From NCBI RefSeq assembly GCF_022807995.1, contig NZ_CP094351.1:3751001-3815000 (forward strand): a stretch of DNA of 64,000 nucleotides, written 5' to 3'. This document shows, in pieces, positions 16,304 to 25,238 of the stretch. The first letter of the stretch is position 1. The number at the start of each line of letters is the position of its first letter. Under the pieces are notes generated by a model, which made no database searches, was not told the origin of the DNA, and saw nothing but the letters and a program-made list of their open reading frames with translations. The position numbers and the translations under genes were made by a program. This DNA is from Pseudomonas orientalis. GTDB taxonomy: Bacteria; Pseudomonadota; Gammaproteobacteria; Pseudomonadales; Pseudomonadaceae.

Positions 16304-16564
16304 ATGAAACGCTTTGCTCTTGTCTTTTCTGCCTTGCTCGCCACTGGTTCGGTATTCGCTGCCGATACCGCCCCGATGGCTCCCGTGATCCATGATAAGA
16401 CCGGCTTTTTCGTCCATCTGGATGTCGCCAAGGTCCTGTCCAGTACCGACACCTATGGTCAATGCGGTATCGTCCCGGCGCAACTGCGCTACCTGGATCA
16501 TCAGGACCGCGAGCACGTGCTGGACTACCAGGTGCAAGGCACCGGTTGCGCCAGTGACAATTGA
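16304..16564 (+). CDS. DUF2790 family periplasmic protein
   Basis: 86 residues. Signal peptide about 1-20 (ending VFA), then the short DUF2790 domain: HLDVAKVLSSTDTYGQCGIV and AQLRYLDHQDREHVLDYQV, with two Cys (QCG and GTGCAS). The family is Pseudomonas-restricted, of unknown function, and is often found beside metal-responsive two-component systems, as here (43 nt before the response regulator gene). Possibly a target of that system. Confidence 0.8.
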   Translation: MKRFALVFSALLATGSVFAADTAPMAPVIHDKTGFFVHLDVAKVLSSTDTYGQCGIVPAQLRYLDHQDREHVLDYQVQGTGCASDN

Positions 16565-16606
16565 TCAGGCTACACTGGCGCAACCCATTGAATCAGGGCA
16601 TTTCCC

Positions 16607-17278
16607 ATGAACATCCTCGTAGTCGAAGACGAACCCAAGGCCGGCAACTATCTGCTCAACGGCTTGCAGGAACTGGGCTACAGCGTGAGCCTGGCCCGCG
16701 ATGGCGTGGACGGTCTGCACCAGGCCCTGGAAACGCCGTTCGACGTGATCGTGCTCGATGTGATGATGCCGAAAATGGATGGCTGGGAAGTGCTGCGCCG
16801 TCTGCGCAAGGAGGCCGATACGCCGGTCCTGTTCCTGACCGCCCGCGACGATATCGCCGACCGTATCAAGGGCCTGGAGCTGGGCGCCGACGACTATCTG
16901 ATCAAGCCCTTCTCCTTTGCCGAACTGGTCGCGCGCCTGCGCACCCTGACACGGCGCGGCCCGACACGGGAAGAAGAGCACCTGCACATCGCCGACCTGC
17001 ACATTGATGTGCTCAAGCGCCGCGTCACCCGCTCTGGCACGCGCATTACCCTGACCAATAAAGAGTTCGCCCTGTTGCACCTGTTCGCCACCCACCAGGA
17101 CCAGGTGCTCTCACGCTCGCTGATTGCCTCGCGGGTATGGGACATGAATTTTGACAGCGACACCAATGTGGTCGACGTGGCCGTGCGGCGCCTGCGCTTG
17201 AAAATCGACGATCCGTTTCAACTCAAGTTGATCCACAGCGTGCGTGGCATCGGCTACCGCTTCGATACTCAGCCATGA
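16607..17278 (+). CDS. Two-component response regulator, heavy-metal (CopR/IrlR) type, OmpR family
   Basis: 223 residues. Receiver domain 1-115 with acidic pocket (VVEDEPKAG), phospho-acceptor Asp51 in VLDVMMPKMDG, and Lys in LIKPFSF; OmpR-type winged helix 125-223 (LTNKEFALLHLF, SDTNVVDVAVRRLRLKID, VRGIGYRF). The NYLLNGLQELGYSVSLARDG pattern and the cognate kinase type point to the copper/heavy-metal subgroup. Overlaps the kinase gene by 4 nt (ATGA), so the pair is co-translated. Confidence 0.92.
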   Translation: MNILVVEDEPKAGNYLLNGLQELGYSVSLARDGVDGLHQALETPFDVIVLDVMMPKMDGWEVLRRLRKEADTPVLFLTARDDIADRIKGLELGADDYLIKPFSFAELVARLRTLTRRGPTREEEHLHIADLHIDVLKRRVTRSGTRITLTNKEFALLHLFATHQDQVLSRSLIASRVWDMNFDSDTNVVDVAVRRLRLKIDDPFQLKLIHSVRGIGYRFDTQP

Positions 17279-18675
17279 GCCGCAGTCGTCATTACTCGCT
17301 GACCCTGCGCCTGGCGCTGATCTTCGCCCTGCTCGCCTTTGCCTTGCTGGCCACCCTGGGTGTGGCGCTGTACCGCGAACTGGAGCGCGAGCTGATCCGC
17401 CGCGACGACACCGCGCTGATCTCCCGCGTGGATCAACTGCGCAATCTGCTCAGCGACAGCAACACTCTGGACCTGATCAAGACCAAGCCCGAATTGTTCC
17501 AGAACATGCTCGGCAACCGCGAATCGGTATTGAGCATCGCCGCCCCCGGTCAACAACCCTTGCTACTGGTGAACCCGGCGAATATCGAACTGCCTGTGAT
17601 AGAACCGGTGCCGAGCAATCACGTACTGGCGCTGAGCGATGTGCAGCACTTGCCGGGGCTCAACGGCATCCCCTTTTCGACGGTGGCAGCGACGATCAAC
17701 TCCGGCGACCTGGGCAGCCTGCAAGTCACCAGCGGCCGCCTGATGACCGAGCGCACCGCCGTACTCGCCAGCTATCGATTAAGCGTTTATATCCTGGCGA
17801 GTATCGCTGCGATCATCCTGGCATTGGCCGGTTACCTGTTGGTGCATCGCGGCCTGCTGCCCTTGCGCCGCCTGGCCCGGCACGCGCAAGGGATCGGCGT
17901 CGGCAACCTGGCCGAGCGCCTCGACAGCCAGGGCGCGCCGAAAGAACTGCTGCCGATGATCGAGTCGTTCAACACCATGCTTGAGCGTTTATCCAAAGGT
18001 TTTGTGCAGTTGGGCCAGGTCTCAACCGATATGGCTCATGAACTGCGCACGCCGATCAATAACCTGCTCGGCGAAACCCAGGTTGCCTTGCAGCAGCAGC
18101 GCAGTGTCGACAGCTACCAGCAACTGCTGGCGTCCAATGTCGAGGAGCTCGAACGCCTGGCGCGGATGCTCGACAACATGCTGTTCCTGGCGCGCACCGA
18201 CCCGGCCAGCGCGCTGCGCCAACGCCAGGCGCTGGACGCAGCGGATGAAGTGGAGCGCATCGCGGATTATTTCGAAGGGTTGGCCGCTGATGCAGGCATG
18301 CACATCGCAGTCCAGGGCGCAGGCGTGATCTGGGCTGAGCCGATGCTCCTGCGCCGCGCCCTGGCCAACCTGTGCGCCAACGCCATCAAGTATGGCGCGC
18401 CGGGCTCGGAGCTGAGCGTCCAAGCGATTGCAACCGACGAGGGCGTCAACGTGAGGGTCAGCAACCAGGGTGCGACCATTCCCGCCGAGCATCTGCCGCG
18501 GCTGTTCGAACGGTTCTACCGGGTGGATGAGTCCCGCGAGCGGTCCTCCCAATCCAATGGACTGGGGCTGTCAATCGTGGCCACCATCATGCAACTGCAT
18601 AACGGGCGGTATCACGTCAGCAGCGAAGACGGCGTGACAACGTTCGAGCTGTTTTTCCCCGCACGGGAAGCGTGA
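17275..18675 (+). CDS. Heavy-metal-type sensor histidine kinase
   Basis: 466 residues. Two membrane segments (about 12-32 and 165-187) flank a periplasmic sensor loop of about 135 residues; then HAMP (VHRGLLPLRRLARHAQGIGV), the dimerisation H-box with the phospho-accepting His in STDMAHELRTPINNLL (about 257) and an ATPase domain with N-box (RALANLCANAIKYG), F/G boxes (LPRLFERFYRVDESR, SNGLGLSIV). This architecture is that of CusS/CopS kinases. The metal is not readable from sequence. Confidence 0.92.
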   Translation: MSRSRHYSLTLRLALIFALLAFALLATLGVALYRELERELIRRDDTALISRVDQLRNLLSDSNTLDLIKTKPELFQNMLGNRESVLSIAAPGQQPLLLVNPANIELPVIEPVPSNHVLALSDVQHLPGLNGIPFSTVAATINSGDLGSLQVTSGRLMTERTAVLASYRLSVYILASIAAIILALAGYLLVHRGLLPLRRLARHAQGIGVGNLAERLDSQGAPKELLPMIESFNTMLERLSKGFVQLGQVSTDMAHELRTPINNLLGETQVALQQQRSVDSYQQLLASNVEELERLARMLDNMLFLARTDPASALRQRQALDAADEVERIADYFEGLAADAGMHIAVQGAGVIWAEPMLLRRALANLCANAIKYGAPGSELSVQAIATDEGVNVRVSNQGATIPAEHLPRLFERFYRVDESRERSSQSNGLGLSIVATIMQLHNGRYHVSSEDGVTTFELFFPAREA

Positions 18676-18681
18676 ATCCCT

Positions 18682-19128
18682 TCAATCAAACGCCCCATTG
18701 AGCACTTCATAGATGATACCGGTGGTGATGGCGACCAATATCAGATCCGTGCCCGCCTGTTGCCATTCATACCCATCGTAATGGGGCAGGCGCCCCGCCA
18801 GGCGTCCATCGAGTTTCTTCGCGATACCGGGCGGCAGCGGCTTGCCGCGCGCCAGATTTTTCTGAATACCCGGCGGCAATGCAGACCCCGGGCTCCAGTA
18901 ATCCCGGTTACCGCCCACCAGGCTCAGTACACTGCCTCGATCAACGCTGGGGCCGTGTTTACTGGCCGAACCTTTGCTCTTGGGTTTGTCGTGGCCCTGT
19001 CCCGCCGAGCTATTACCTTTGTTATTGCCTTGGCCCTTGCCGTTGCCGGGATCAGCCAGAGCCATTCCACTGCCTGCAAAGACTGCGAGCGACAGCGCGA
19101 CAGAGACGAACTTCGAGGATTTGATCAT
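18682..19128 (-). CDS. CigR-like (RcnB-fold) exported protein
   Basis: 148 residues. Signal peptide about 1-25 (ALA), then a low-complexity Gly/Asn/Lys segment (GNGKGQGNNKGNSS), then a conserved C-terminal part with two copies of a PPGI motif (ALPPGIQKNLARGKPLPPGI AKK) and a hydrophobic end (TDLILVAITTGIIYEVL). It resembles the anti-virulence regulator CigR family. Membrane or periplasmic location expected; function in pseudomonads unknown. Convergent with the sensor kinase gene. Confidence 0.75.
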   Translation of the reverse strand: MIKSSKFVSVALSLAVFAGSGMALADPGNGKGQGNNKGNSSAGQGHDKPKSKGSASKHGPSVDRGSVLSLVGGNRDYWSPGSALPPGIQKNLARGKPLPPGIAKKLDGRLAGRLPHYDGYEWQQAGTDLILVAITTGIIYEVLNGAFD

Positions 19129-19190
19129 GGTGTACTTCCCGGATGGATGCCTGGTTAACTGTAGTCGAGGCTACTCCACCCCGTACAGAA

Positions 19191-19820
19191 TCAGCTCACC
19201 CGACCACCTGTTTCCACGATATCCATCCGGGTTTGCCAGGCGGCCGAGACCGCAACGCGCAGTCCCTCCACCAGCACCGGCAGCGCCATCGACGGCTGGC
19301 CGAACTCCGGCAAGCCGGGCACATGGATAAACCCACTGCGCACTGCGCAGCCTGCCAGCGCATGCTGCAACCGATAAAACACCTGATTGCATACGAAAGT
19401 CCCCGCCGTCTGCGAAACCGAGGCCGCAATACCCGCTTCACGCACCGCTTTGACCATGCTCTTGATCGGCAACGTCGAGAAGTAGGCGGCCGGGCCACCT
19501 TCTACCACCGCCGTGTCGATCGGCTGGGCGCCCAGGTTGTCCGGGATCCGCGCATCATTGACGTTGATTGCGACGCGCTCGATGGAAATATCACTGCGCC
19601 CGGGGCCCAAGCCGGTGGCGATGACCATGACCGGTTGCAATTCCTCGATCAGTTGAATCAAGGTCTCGGCAGCAGTGGCAAAGGCACAGGGCAATCGGCG
19701 CGCGACGATCCCCACCTCATCATTCAGTTTCACCCCCTCCAGCAGGCGCACCGCCTCCCAGGATGGATTCACCACGTCATGATCGAAAGGCTCGAAGCCG
19801 GTCAGCAATAGGGTTTTCAT
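19191..19820 (-). CDS. pcp: Pyroglutamyl-peptidase I
   Basis: 209 residues, near the family's 215. Peptidase C15 catalytic residues are all visible: Glu in SIERVAINVNDARIPDN, Cys in AGTFVCNQVFY and His in GFIHVPGLPE. The N-terminus LLTGFEPFDHDVVNPSWEAV is diagnostic. It removes N-terminal pyroglutamate from peptides in the cytosol. Last gene of the DUF969-DUF979-pcp operon, 7 nt after DUF979; the two membrane proteins could import pyroglutamate or its peptides (inference from gene neighbourhood). Confidence 0.95.
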   Translation of the reverse strand: MKTLLLTGFEPFDHDVVNPSWEAVRLLEGVKLNDEVGIVARRLPCAFATAAETLIQLIEELQPVMVIATGLGPGRSDISIERVAINVNDARIPDNLGAQPIDTAVVEGGPAAYFSTLPIKSMVKAVREAGIAASVSQTAGTFVCNQVFYRLQHALAGCAVRSGFIHVPGLPEFGQPSMALPVLVEGLRVAVSAAWQTRMDIVETGGRVS

Positions 19821-19827
19821 CCTGGCC

Positions 19828-20778
19828 TCACATCAGCAGATAAAGCAGCACGATATTGACCACCAGCATCATCAACGCAGTCGGCAATTGGGCCTTGATC
19901 ACCGCGTTCTTGTCCGGCAGTTCCAGCAATGCTGCGGGCACGATATTGAAGTTGGCCGCCATTGGTGTCATCAGCGTACCGCAGTAGCCGGAGAACATGC
20001 CGATCGCGGCCATGACCGCCGGGTTGCCGCCGTAGATGCCCACCAGCACCGGCACACCGACGCCACCGGTCATCACCGGGAACGCCGCGAAGCCGTTACC
20101 CATGATCACCGTAAACAACGCCATGCCCAGCACATAGACCATCACCGCCACCAACTTGAAATCCAGGTTGATATAGGTGGTAGTGACGTGGGCGACAGCC
20201 GTGCCCACCCCGGCCTCGTTGAACAACAGCCCGAGCATGGCCAGCATCTGCGGCAGCACCATGGCCCAACCCAGGGCTTCGGTCAGGCGACGCGATTCGC
20301 GCAAGGCCTGCACGGGCGTATCGCGGGTCAGCCAGCAGGCCAGGCCAAGGGCAATCAGGCAGCCGATGCCGAGAGAAACGAAGGTGGTGTTCTTCGGATC
20401 GAGCAGCGGCACACCGCCGATTTCGGTGTGTTTGAGCAAGACCGAGCCGATTACCGTGGTCAGCGGAATGGCCAGCGCAGGGATAAACAGCTTGTGTCCC
20501 AGGCGACCGGCACTGGCGCGGGATGCCTTGTCATGCAGTTCGGCATGCTGCCCACGGCCCACCCCGCCCAGGCCGGCGATTACCGCCATTACCACGACGC
20601 CGACACCAATGACCACTGAAGGCAGACGCTCTCCCATGAGGAACGGAATGGCAAACAGCAGCCAGAACAGTGCGCTGGACCAACGCTTGGGATGGGTGCG
20701 ATCCAGCAGGATCATGCCGGCGGTGATCAGCAACAGCACACCGGCCAGCCAGTACAGGTACTGAATGGAAATAATCAT
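19828..20778 (-). CDS. DUF979 family membrane protein
   Basis: 316 residues with about nine hydrophobic segments and conserved loops (GNGFAAFPVMTGGVGVPVLV, MFSGYCGTLMTPMAANFNIV). DUF979 and DUF969 proteins nearly always occur together and next to pcp, and may form the two halves of one transporter. Substrate unproven. The start overlaps the DUF969 stop by 4 nt. Confidence 0.88.
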   Translation of the reverse strand: MIISIQYLYWLAGVLLLITAGMILLDRTHPKRWSSALFWLLFAIPFLMGERLPSVVIGVGVVVMAVIAGLGGVGRGQHAELHDKASRASAGRLGHKLFIPALAIPLTTVIGSVLLKHTEIGGVPLLDPKNTTFVSLGIGCLIALGLACWLTRDTPVQALRESRRLTEALGWAMVLPQMLAMLGLLFNEAGVGTAVAHVTTTYINLDFKLVAVMVYVLGMALFTVIMGNGFAAFPVMTGGVGVPVLVGIYGGNPAVMAAIGMFSGYCGTLMTPMAANFNIVPAALLELPDKNAVIKAQLPTALMMLVVNIVLLYLLM

Positions 20779-21488
20779 TGCGCGGCCTCCACCGAGGGGG
20801 CGGCGGTCATCTCACGGGTCAACCTTCGATCGAATCGATGCAGCCGGATGGCATGAATGATAAAGGCACAGATCGCCGTCGGGATGCCCCACACCGCAAT
20901 ATGCAGCGGCTCCACATCGATCCCCGAGCCCAGCAGAAAGGTGTGCATCAAGGCGATCGCACCAAAGGCGACGAAGATGTCCTCACCGAAAAACAACCCC
21001 ACGTTGTCGGTGGCGGCACACATGGCCAATACCTTGTGGCGCAACTTGTCGGGCAGCTTGCCATAGCGTTTTTCCGCAGCACCTTCGGCCATCGGCGCCA
21101 GCAATGGCCGCACCATCTGCGGATGCCCGCCCAGGCTGGTCAGGCCCATGGCTGCGGTGGATTCACGTACAAACAGATAGATGATCAGCAAACGCCCGAC
21201 CGTAGCGCGCTCGAAACGGGCGATCCAGTTCTGTGCATGCAGGCGCAGGCCATGGCGCTCCAACAGGCCAATCACCGCCAGCGGTAACAACAGGATCAAT
21301 TGCAGCGCACGGGTCTGGAGGAAACCATCACCCATGGTGGCGAGAATTTTTTCCAGCGGAAACTGGGCGGCGAGCCCGGTAGCGATAGCGGCGGCAGTGA
21401 CCACCAGCAATGGATTGAAGCGCAATACAAAGCCGACCACGATGACAAGTACGCCGATCAACGGCCATAAATTCACAACAGTTTGCAT
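20775..21488 (-). CDS. DUF969 family membrane protein
   Basis: 237 residues from the ATG at 21488 (MQTVVNLWPLIGVLVIVVGF), five to six hydrophobic segments, with conserved FVRESTAAMGLTSLGGHPQM and AATDNVGLFFGEDIF. The longer frame adds 17 residues without support. First gene of the operon with DUF979 and pcp; likely partner subunit of DUF979. Confidence 0.88.
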   Translation of the reverse strand: MQTVVNLWPLIGVLVIVVGFVLRFNPLLVVTAAAIATGLAAQFPLEKILATMGDGFLQTRALQLILLLPLAVIGLLERHGLRLHAQNWIARFERATVGRLLIIYLFVRESTAAMGLTSLGGHPQMVRPLLAPMAEGAAEKRYGKLPDKLRHKVLAMCAATDNVGLFFGEDIFVAFGAIALMHTFLLGSGIDVEPLHIAVWGIPTAICAFIIHAIRLHRFDRRLTREMTAAPSVEAAQ

Positions 21489-21804
21489 GGCGAAGAGGTC
21501 CTTTAGTGCGCGCTGCGGCGCCATTACAGCAGGATGCAAGCAAAAGGCTCACAGCATGAAAGTGGCGTGCAGTCGGCTCGGTTTTTTTATTGTTGACCCG
21601 GAAGGTCGAGCAGTGGCGGCAACTTTGCTGCCTTGAGGCGGGAGGTGTCCAACAAGAAAAATTGTTGCTGCAGACCAATAAATCTTGTCGAGATTGGCGC
21701 TGCCGAAATCGACAACTGGAGGGATTCGGGATTCACCCTATACTCAGCAATGATGCTCTTGCGCAGCATCCACGGTGCTATTGCCGACAATGAGGGCTCC
21801 AGCT

Positions 21805-21912
21805 ATGTATGCCGGTCAGATGAGCAGTATGGCGACAGCAATTGGCGAGATACGCTGCCAGATGGTGGTCCAGATCATTTGTCTGCTGTCGGTGGCGACG
21901 CTTTTCTGTTGA
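21805..21912 (+). CDS. Possible small hydrophobic protein
   Basis: A 35-codon frame starting ATG 8 nt after GAGGG: MYAGQMSSMATAIGEIRCQM followed by a hydrophobic VVQIICLLSVATLFC. The C-terminal half could be a membrane helix. No homologue recognised, and it may be chance; included because of the ribosome-site-like sequence. Confidence 0.25.
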   Translation: MYAGQMSSMATAIGEIRCQMVVQIICLLSVATLFC

Positions 21913-21981
21913 GCGAGATGCCAGCGTCCCAAGTACACCGCAAGATGTCGCTGGCGAGGCACTGCCCGAATTCCAGAAAAT

Positions 21982-22010
21982 AAAAAAGGGCTCACCTCCC
22001 AGTGAGACCT
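21982..22010 (-). terminator. Orphan terminator-like hairpin, reverse strand
   Basis: On the reverse strand GGTCTCAC pairs with GTGAGCCC around a TGGGAG loop and is followed by six T residues. No reverse-strand gene lies upstream. Its context resembles that of the tRNA-Val terminator at 28118-28150, suggesting a duplicated or relict tRNA 3' flank. Confidence 0.55.
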
Positions 22011-22015
22011 TTCAG

Positions 22016-22029
22016 CCGCCCAGCACAGC
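22016..22029 (+). repeat. Left copy of a 14-bp direct repeat flanking the island
   Basis: CCGCCCAGCACAGC here and CCGCCCAGCAGAGC at 28155-28168 differ by one base. Each is preceded on the forward strand by the closing arm of a terminator hairpin. They bracket the 6.1-kb accessory region. Confidence 0.4.
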
Positions 22030-22105
22030 TTGGAACAAAGGCTCCGAGTGTTTGCAGCTTGCGCAGAAAAAGACCAGAATAAAGACCTATTCAGGAGGCT
22101 AATCT

Positions 22106-22393
22106 GTGCAAAATATTCTGGCTGACGTGGCCGTCAGCGTATCTGAACTGAAGAAGAACCCCTCCTCAGTATTGAGTGGCGCCAATGGCTTGCCCGTGGC
22201 CGTGTTAAACCACAACCGCGTCGTGGGCTACATGGTCCCTGCCAACGTCTATGAAGCAATGGTTGAACGCCTGGACGAGCTGGAGCTGGTCCAACTGGTC
22301 AAGGCTCGTCTCGAAGCCAACGAAACACCCGTTCAAATAGCGCTCGACGATCTTATTGGCGAGGCGGAGGCGGATATCGCCAATGGCCATTGA
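22106..22393 (+). CDS. Type II antitoxin, Phd/YefM (RelB-like) family
   Basis: 95 residues from a GTG following AGGAGG by 7 nt. The N-terminal DNA-binding part ADVAVSVSELKKNPSSVLSG and AVLNHNRVVGYMVPANVYE is typical of Phd/YefM antitoxins; the acidic C-terminus (ALDDLIGEAEADIANGH) is the toxin-binding tail. It should neutralise the RelE-type toxin encoded downstream and autorepress the operon. Overlaps the toxin gene by 11 bp. Confidence 0.88.
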   Translation: MQNILADVAVSVSELKKNPSSVLSGANGLPVAVLNHNRVVGYMVPANVYEAMVERLDELELVQLVKARLEANETPVQIALDDLIGEAEADIANGH

Positions 22394-22670
22394 GTACACC
22401 GTCCAGTGGGATCCGAAAGCATTGAAAGAATTGCGAAAACTCGATGGCACTATCCGCCTGCAGTTTTTGAAAAAGCTGCAGGAGCGCCAGACCGGACCGC
22501 GTGTGCCAAGTGACGCGCTTCACGGTATGAAGGATTGCTACAAAATCAAATTGCGCAGCGCCGGCTACCGAATGGTGTACCGCGTTGAAGATGAGCGAAT
22601 TGTCATCCTCGTGTTGGCCGTCGGTAAACGTGAGCGCAGCTCCGTGTACGAGCAGGCGGGGAAGCGATAG
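22383..22670 (+). CDS. Type II toxin, RelE/ParE family
   Basis: 95 residues, a complete RelE fold: YTVQWDPKALKELRKLDGTI, LHGMKDCYKIKLRSAGYRMVYRVED and VLAVGKRERSSVYEQAGKR. The Arg (LRSAGYR) and the C-terminal basic residues fit ribosome-dependent mRNA cleavage as in RelE. Start at 22383 inside the antitoxin gene gives the usual translational coupling. First genes of the island. Confidence 0.9.
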   Translation: MAIEYTVQWDPKALKELRKLDGTIRLQFLKKLQERQTGPRVPSDALHGMKDCYKIKLRSAGYRMVYRVEDERIVILVLAVGKRERSSVYEQAGKR

Positions 22671-22863
22671 GAACACGCAATGCGCCCCGTGGGAGGCATC
22701 AAGTGCAGATATGCCGTTGCGATATACCGGCACGTAGTTGCCCCACGGCTGGAATCCTCATTGCGGTGACGGCCCACTTCTCGATAAATGCACTCAGCGC
22801 AAGCGATAGGCCAAAGCCCAGGGTCTCCTCCCTCTTTCAGCAAACCACATGGAGTAAGTCGCT

Positions 22864-23157
22864 ATGAAATTTCTTAAGACTGCATGGAACAACCGTAAGA
22901 AAAAAAAGCTCTGGGCGGAGCTAAATGATTGGACGCTGATACTAATCGGCCTACCAAGTTTTGCGACCGGCGCCTACTACCTGTGGGTGGCAAAGACGGT
23001 TACTGAGGACGTGATCATCTGGTCCAAACAAAACGGACTGACGCTGGAAGCGGTCATGGTCTTCGCCTTTCTAGGCTTGGTTGCTCTGAGTGGCTTGTAT
23101 TTTGCGACGGTAGCGAAACGCTGCTACGGATTGTTCGTTGAGCGGAATTTTAAGTAA
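22864..23157 (+). CDS. Small membrane protein, unknown
   Basis: 97 residues. A very basic N-terminus (NNRKKKKLWAEL), then two hydrophobic helices, about 25-45 (TLILIGLPSFATGAYYLWVA) and 64-84 (AVMVFAFLGLVALSGLYFAT), ending in a short basic tail. GGAG lies upstream of the ATG. No family recognised. Followed by a terminator at 23171-23190. Confidence 0.6.
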   Translation: MKFLKTAWNNRKKKKLWAELNDWTLILIGLPSFATGAYYLWVAKTVTEDVIIWSKQNGLTLEAVMVFAFLGLVALSGLYFATVAKRCYGLFVERNFK

Positions 23158-23170
23158 CTAATAGACCCCC

Positions 23171-23190
23171 GCCCGACCTGCCGGGCTTTT
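23171..23190 (+). terminator. Short Rho-independent terminator
   Basis: GCCCG-ACCTGC-CGGGC followed by four T residues, 13 nt after the stop of the small membrane protein gene. Confidence 0.6.
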
Positions 23191-23234
23191 CACAACCAGT
23201 GCCTACACCTCGCCGGTCATGAAGGAAGAAAGCA

Positions 23235-23242
23235 ATGCGAAA
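23235..23242 (+). repeat. Left target-site duplication of the IS66 element
   Basis: ATGCGAAA, repeated exactly at 25653-25660. Eight base pairs is the duplication length expected for IS66 elements. Confidence 0.85.
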
Positions 23243-23272
23243 GTATGCGTCCGGGCATCACGCCTTGCGTGA

Positions 23273-24841
23273 TTAGACCGGCTGCCACTTATGCGGCAGC
23301 AACTGATCGATCTCACTCGCCCGCTGCGTCGGCAAACGCATGAGGATATCCTTCAAATAGGCATACGGATCATGGCCATTCAGCCGCGCAGACTGGATCA
23401 GACTCATGATCGCCGCCGCTCGTTTGCCGCTACGCAGCGATCCAGCGAAGAGCCAGTTTTTGCGTCCCAGCGCCCACGGCCGGATCTGGTTCTCTGCCCA
23501 GTTATTGTCAATAGGTACCGCCCCATCACTGAGGTAGCGCGACAGCGCTGCCCAGCGTTTCAGGCTGTAATCCAGTGCTCTGCAAATAGCCGAACCTTCA
23601 GGCACGAGGTCGCGCTGGGCGATCATCCAGGTATGCAGTCTATCCATCACCGGGACGGCTTTTTCTTGCCGTATTCGGCGCCGTAAATCCGGCTCCAGAT
23701 CGCGGACTTCGCTCTCGATTTCGTACAGCAACTGGATGTAGCGCAGGGCCTGCTCGGCGAGCATGCTCTTGTTGGTGGCGTGCAATTCGAAGAACTTGCG
23801 CCGGGCATGGGCCATGCAGCCGATCTCGGTCACACCGAGTTCGAAACTGGCCTTGTAGCCGCCAAAGTCATCACACACCAGTTTGCCCTTCCAGTCTTGC
23901 AGGAAGTTGCGAGCATGTTCTCCGGCGCGGCTGGGGCTGAAGTCATAAACCACCGCTGCCACGTCCGAAAACTGGCTGGTGGCGTAGGCCCAAACATAGG
24001 AACGGTGCGTTTTCTTCGAGCCTGGCGCAAGCATCTGCACCGGTGTTTCATCAGCGTGGACGACCTGCTGCCCAAGCACCACATCGCGCAGCGCGTCAAC
24101 CAAGGGCTGCAACTGCACGCCGGTAATGCCAACCCATTGAGCCAAAGTGGAACGTGGAATCGCCAGGCCCGCTCGACCGAAAATCGACTCTTGGCGGTAA
24201 AGCGGCAGGTGGTCGGCAAACTTGGCGATCATGACGTGGGCCAGCAGCCCGGCGGTCGGGATACCCTTGTCGATGACCTGTGCCGGAACGGGTGCCTGGA
24301 TCAGCGTTTCGCACTCATCGCATACCCACTTGCCACGGACATGGCGTTCGACGGTGAACACGCCGGGCGTGTAGTCCAGCTTCTCGCTGACGTCCTCACC
24401 GATGCGCTTGAGGGCGCAGCCGCATGGGCAGTGGGTGTTGTCCGGTTCGTGATGGATCAGCGTGCGTGGAAACTCTGCCGGCAACGCGGTGCGCTTGGGC
24501 TTTTGCTTTTTCTCGGTCGCCGCTGGCGCGGTTTGCAAGGCTTGAAGCTCGGCCTCAATCGCCGCGATATCGGTATCGATCAGGTCATCGAGCAAGCTGG
24601 CCTGCTCAGGATTCATCTGCTCGCTGCGCTTGGCAAACTTCAAGCGCTTGAGCTGGGCGATTTCGTGGGTCAGCTTCTCGATCACCGTTTGATCGCGGTT
24701 GATCTTCTTGCCCATGGTCTCGACCGTCTTGCCCATCGTCTCGACTTGCTGGTCGAGTGTCTCGACACGCTGTATCAACTGCGCCGCCAAAGCGCGCAGT
24801 TGTTCAGGGGTCAGGTGATCGAGATTGGGGAGCGAAGTCAT
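23273..24841 (-). CDS. tnpC: IS66 family transposase (TnpC)
   Basis: 522 residues. N-terminal coiled coil (QRVETLDQQVETMGKTVETM), zinc-binding region (HCPCGCALKRIGEDV, KWVCDECETLIQAP) and DDE catalytic domain: Asp in HADETPVQML, Asp in LVCDDFGGYKASF, Glu in DNNWAENQIRPWALGRKN. The SVAH-type C-terminal segment follows. Length and motif set are complete, so it looks functional. It catalyses cut and strand transfer of the element. Confidence 0.95.
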   Translation of the reverse strand: MTSLPNLDHLTPEQLRALAAQLIQRVETLDQQVETMGKTVETMGKKINRDQTVIEKLTHEIAQLKRLKFAKRSEQMNPEQASLLDDLIDTDIAAIEAELQALQTAPAATEKKQKPKRTALPAEFPRTLIHHEPDNTHCPCGCALKRIGEDVSEKLDYTPGVFTVERHVRGKWVCDECETLIQAPVPAQVIDKGIPTAGLLAHVMIAKFADHLPLYRQESIFGRAGLAIPRSTLAQWVGITGVQLQPLVDALRDVVLGQQVVHADETPVQMLAPGSKKTHRSYVWAYATSQFSDVAAVVYDFSPSRAGEHARNFLQDWKGKLVCDDFGGYKASFELGVTEIGCMAHARRKFFELHATNKSMLAEQALRYIQLLYEIESEVRDLEPDLRRRIRQEKAVPVMDRLHTWMIAQRDLVPEGSAICRALDYSLKRWAALSRYLSDGAVPIDNNWAENQIRPWALGRKNWLFAGSLRSGKRAAAIMSLIQSARLNGHDPYAYLKDILMRLPTQRASEIDQLLPHKWQPV

Positions 24842-24902
24842 GGTGCCGATTTTGCCAGACCAGACTATTCGCGGCGATAGACCGATAGGCTAATGGCAGC
24901 CG

Positions 24903-25238
24903 CTAAAGCAGTGTGATCGCGCCGCCGGAGCCCGCGCGTTGCCATGGCAGGCCCAGCACCAACGCCTGAAGTTGCTCGGTATCCAGTTCCATTTCAGAGC
25001 CATGACGAATGCCAGGCCAGTGAAATTTGCCTTGATTCAAGCGGCGAGCAGCCAGCCAGATACCGAAGCCGTCATGCACCAACACTTTCATCCGTGTGGC
25101 TCGGCGATTGGCGAACAGATAAGCACAGTGCGGCTTCGCCGCACCGAACACCGCGATCACTCTGGCCAATGCGGTTTCGGTGCCCGCTCGCATGTCCATC
25201 GGTTCAGTGGCGAGCCAGATGGAGTCGATGCGGATCAT
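24903..25238 (-). CDS. tnpB: IS66 accessory protein TnpB
   Basis: 111 residues from the ATG overlapping the tnpA stop (ATGA). The family signature is clear: WLATEPMDMRAGTETALARV, AYLFANRRATRMKVLVHDG and GIWLAARRLNQGKFHWP. Required with TnpA for transposition of three-gene IS66 elements; not a nuclease of the IS200/IS605 TnpB type despite the name. Confidence 0.94.
   Translation of the reverse strand: MIRIDSIWLATEPMDMRAGTETALARVIAVFGAAKPHCAYLFANRRATRMKVLVHDGFGIWLAARRLNQGKFHWPGIRHGSEMELDTEQLQALVLGLPWQRAGSGGAITLL

Larger units (their letters stand above)
21489..22105. other. Intergenic region, core/island transition
   Basis: About 600 bases between the DUF969 gene and the antitoxin gene. It carries one small open frame (21805-21912), a reverse-strand terminator-like hairpin (21982-22010) and a 14-bp segment (22016-22029) that recurs next to tRNA-Val at 28155-28168. 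Otherwise no gene is seen. The accessory island appears to begin here. Confidence 0.5.
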
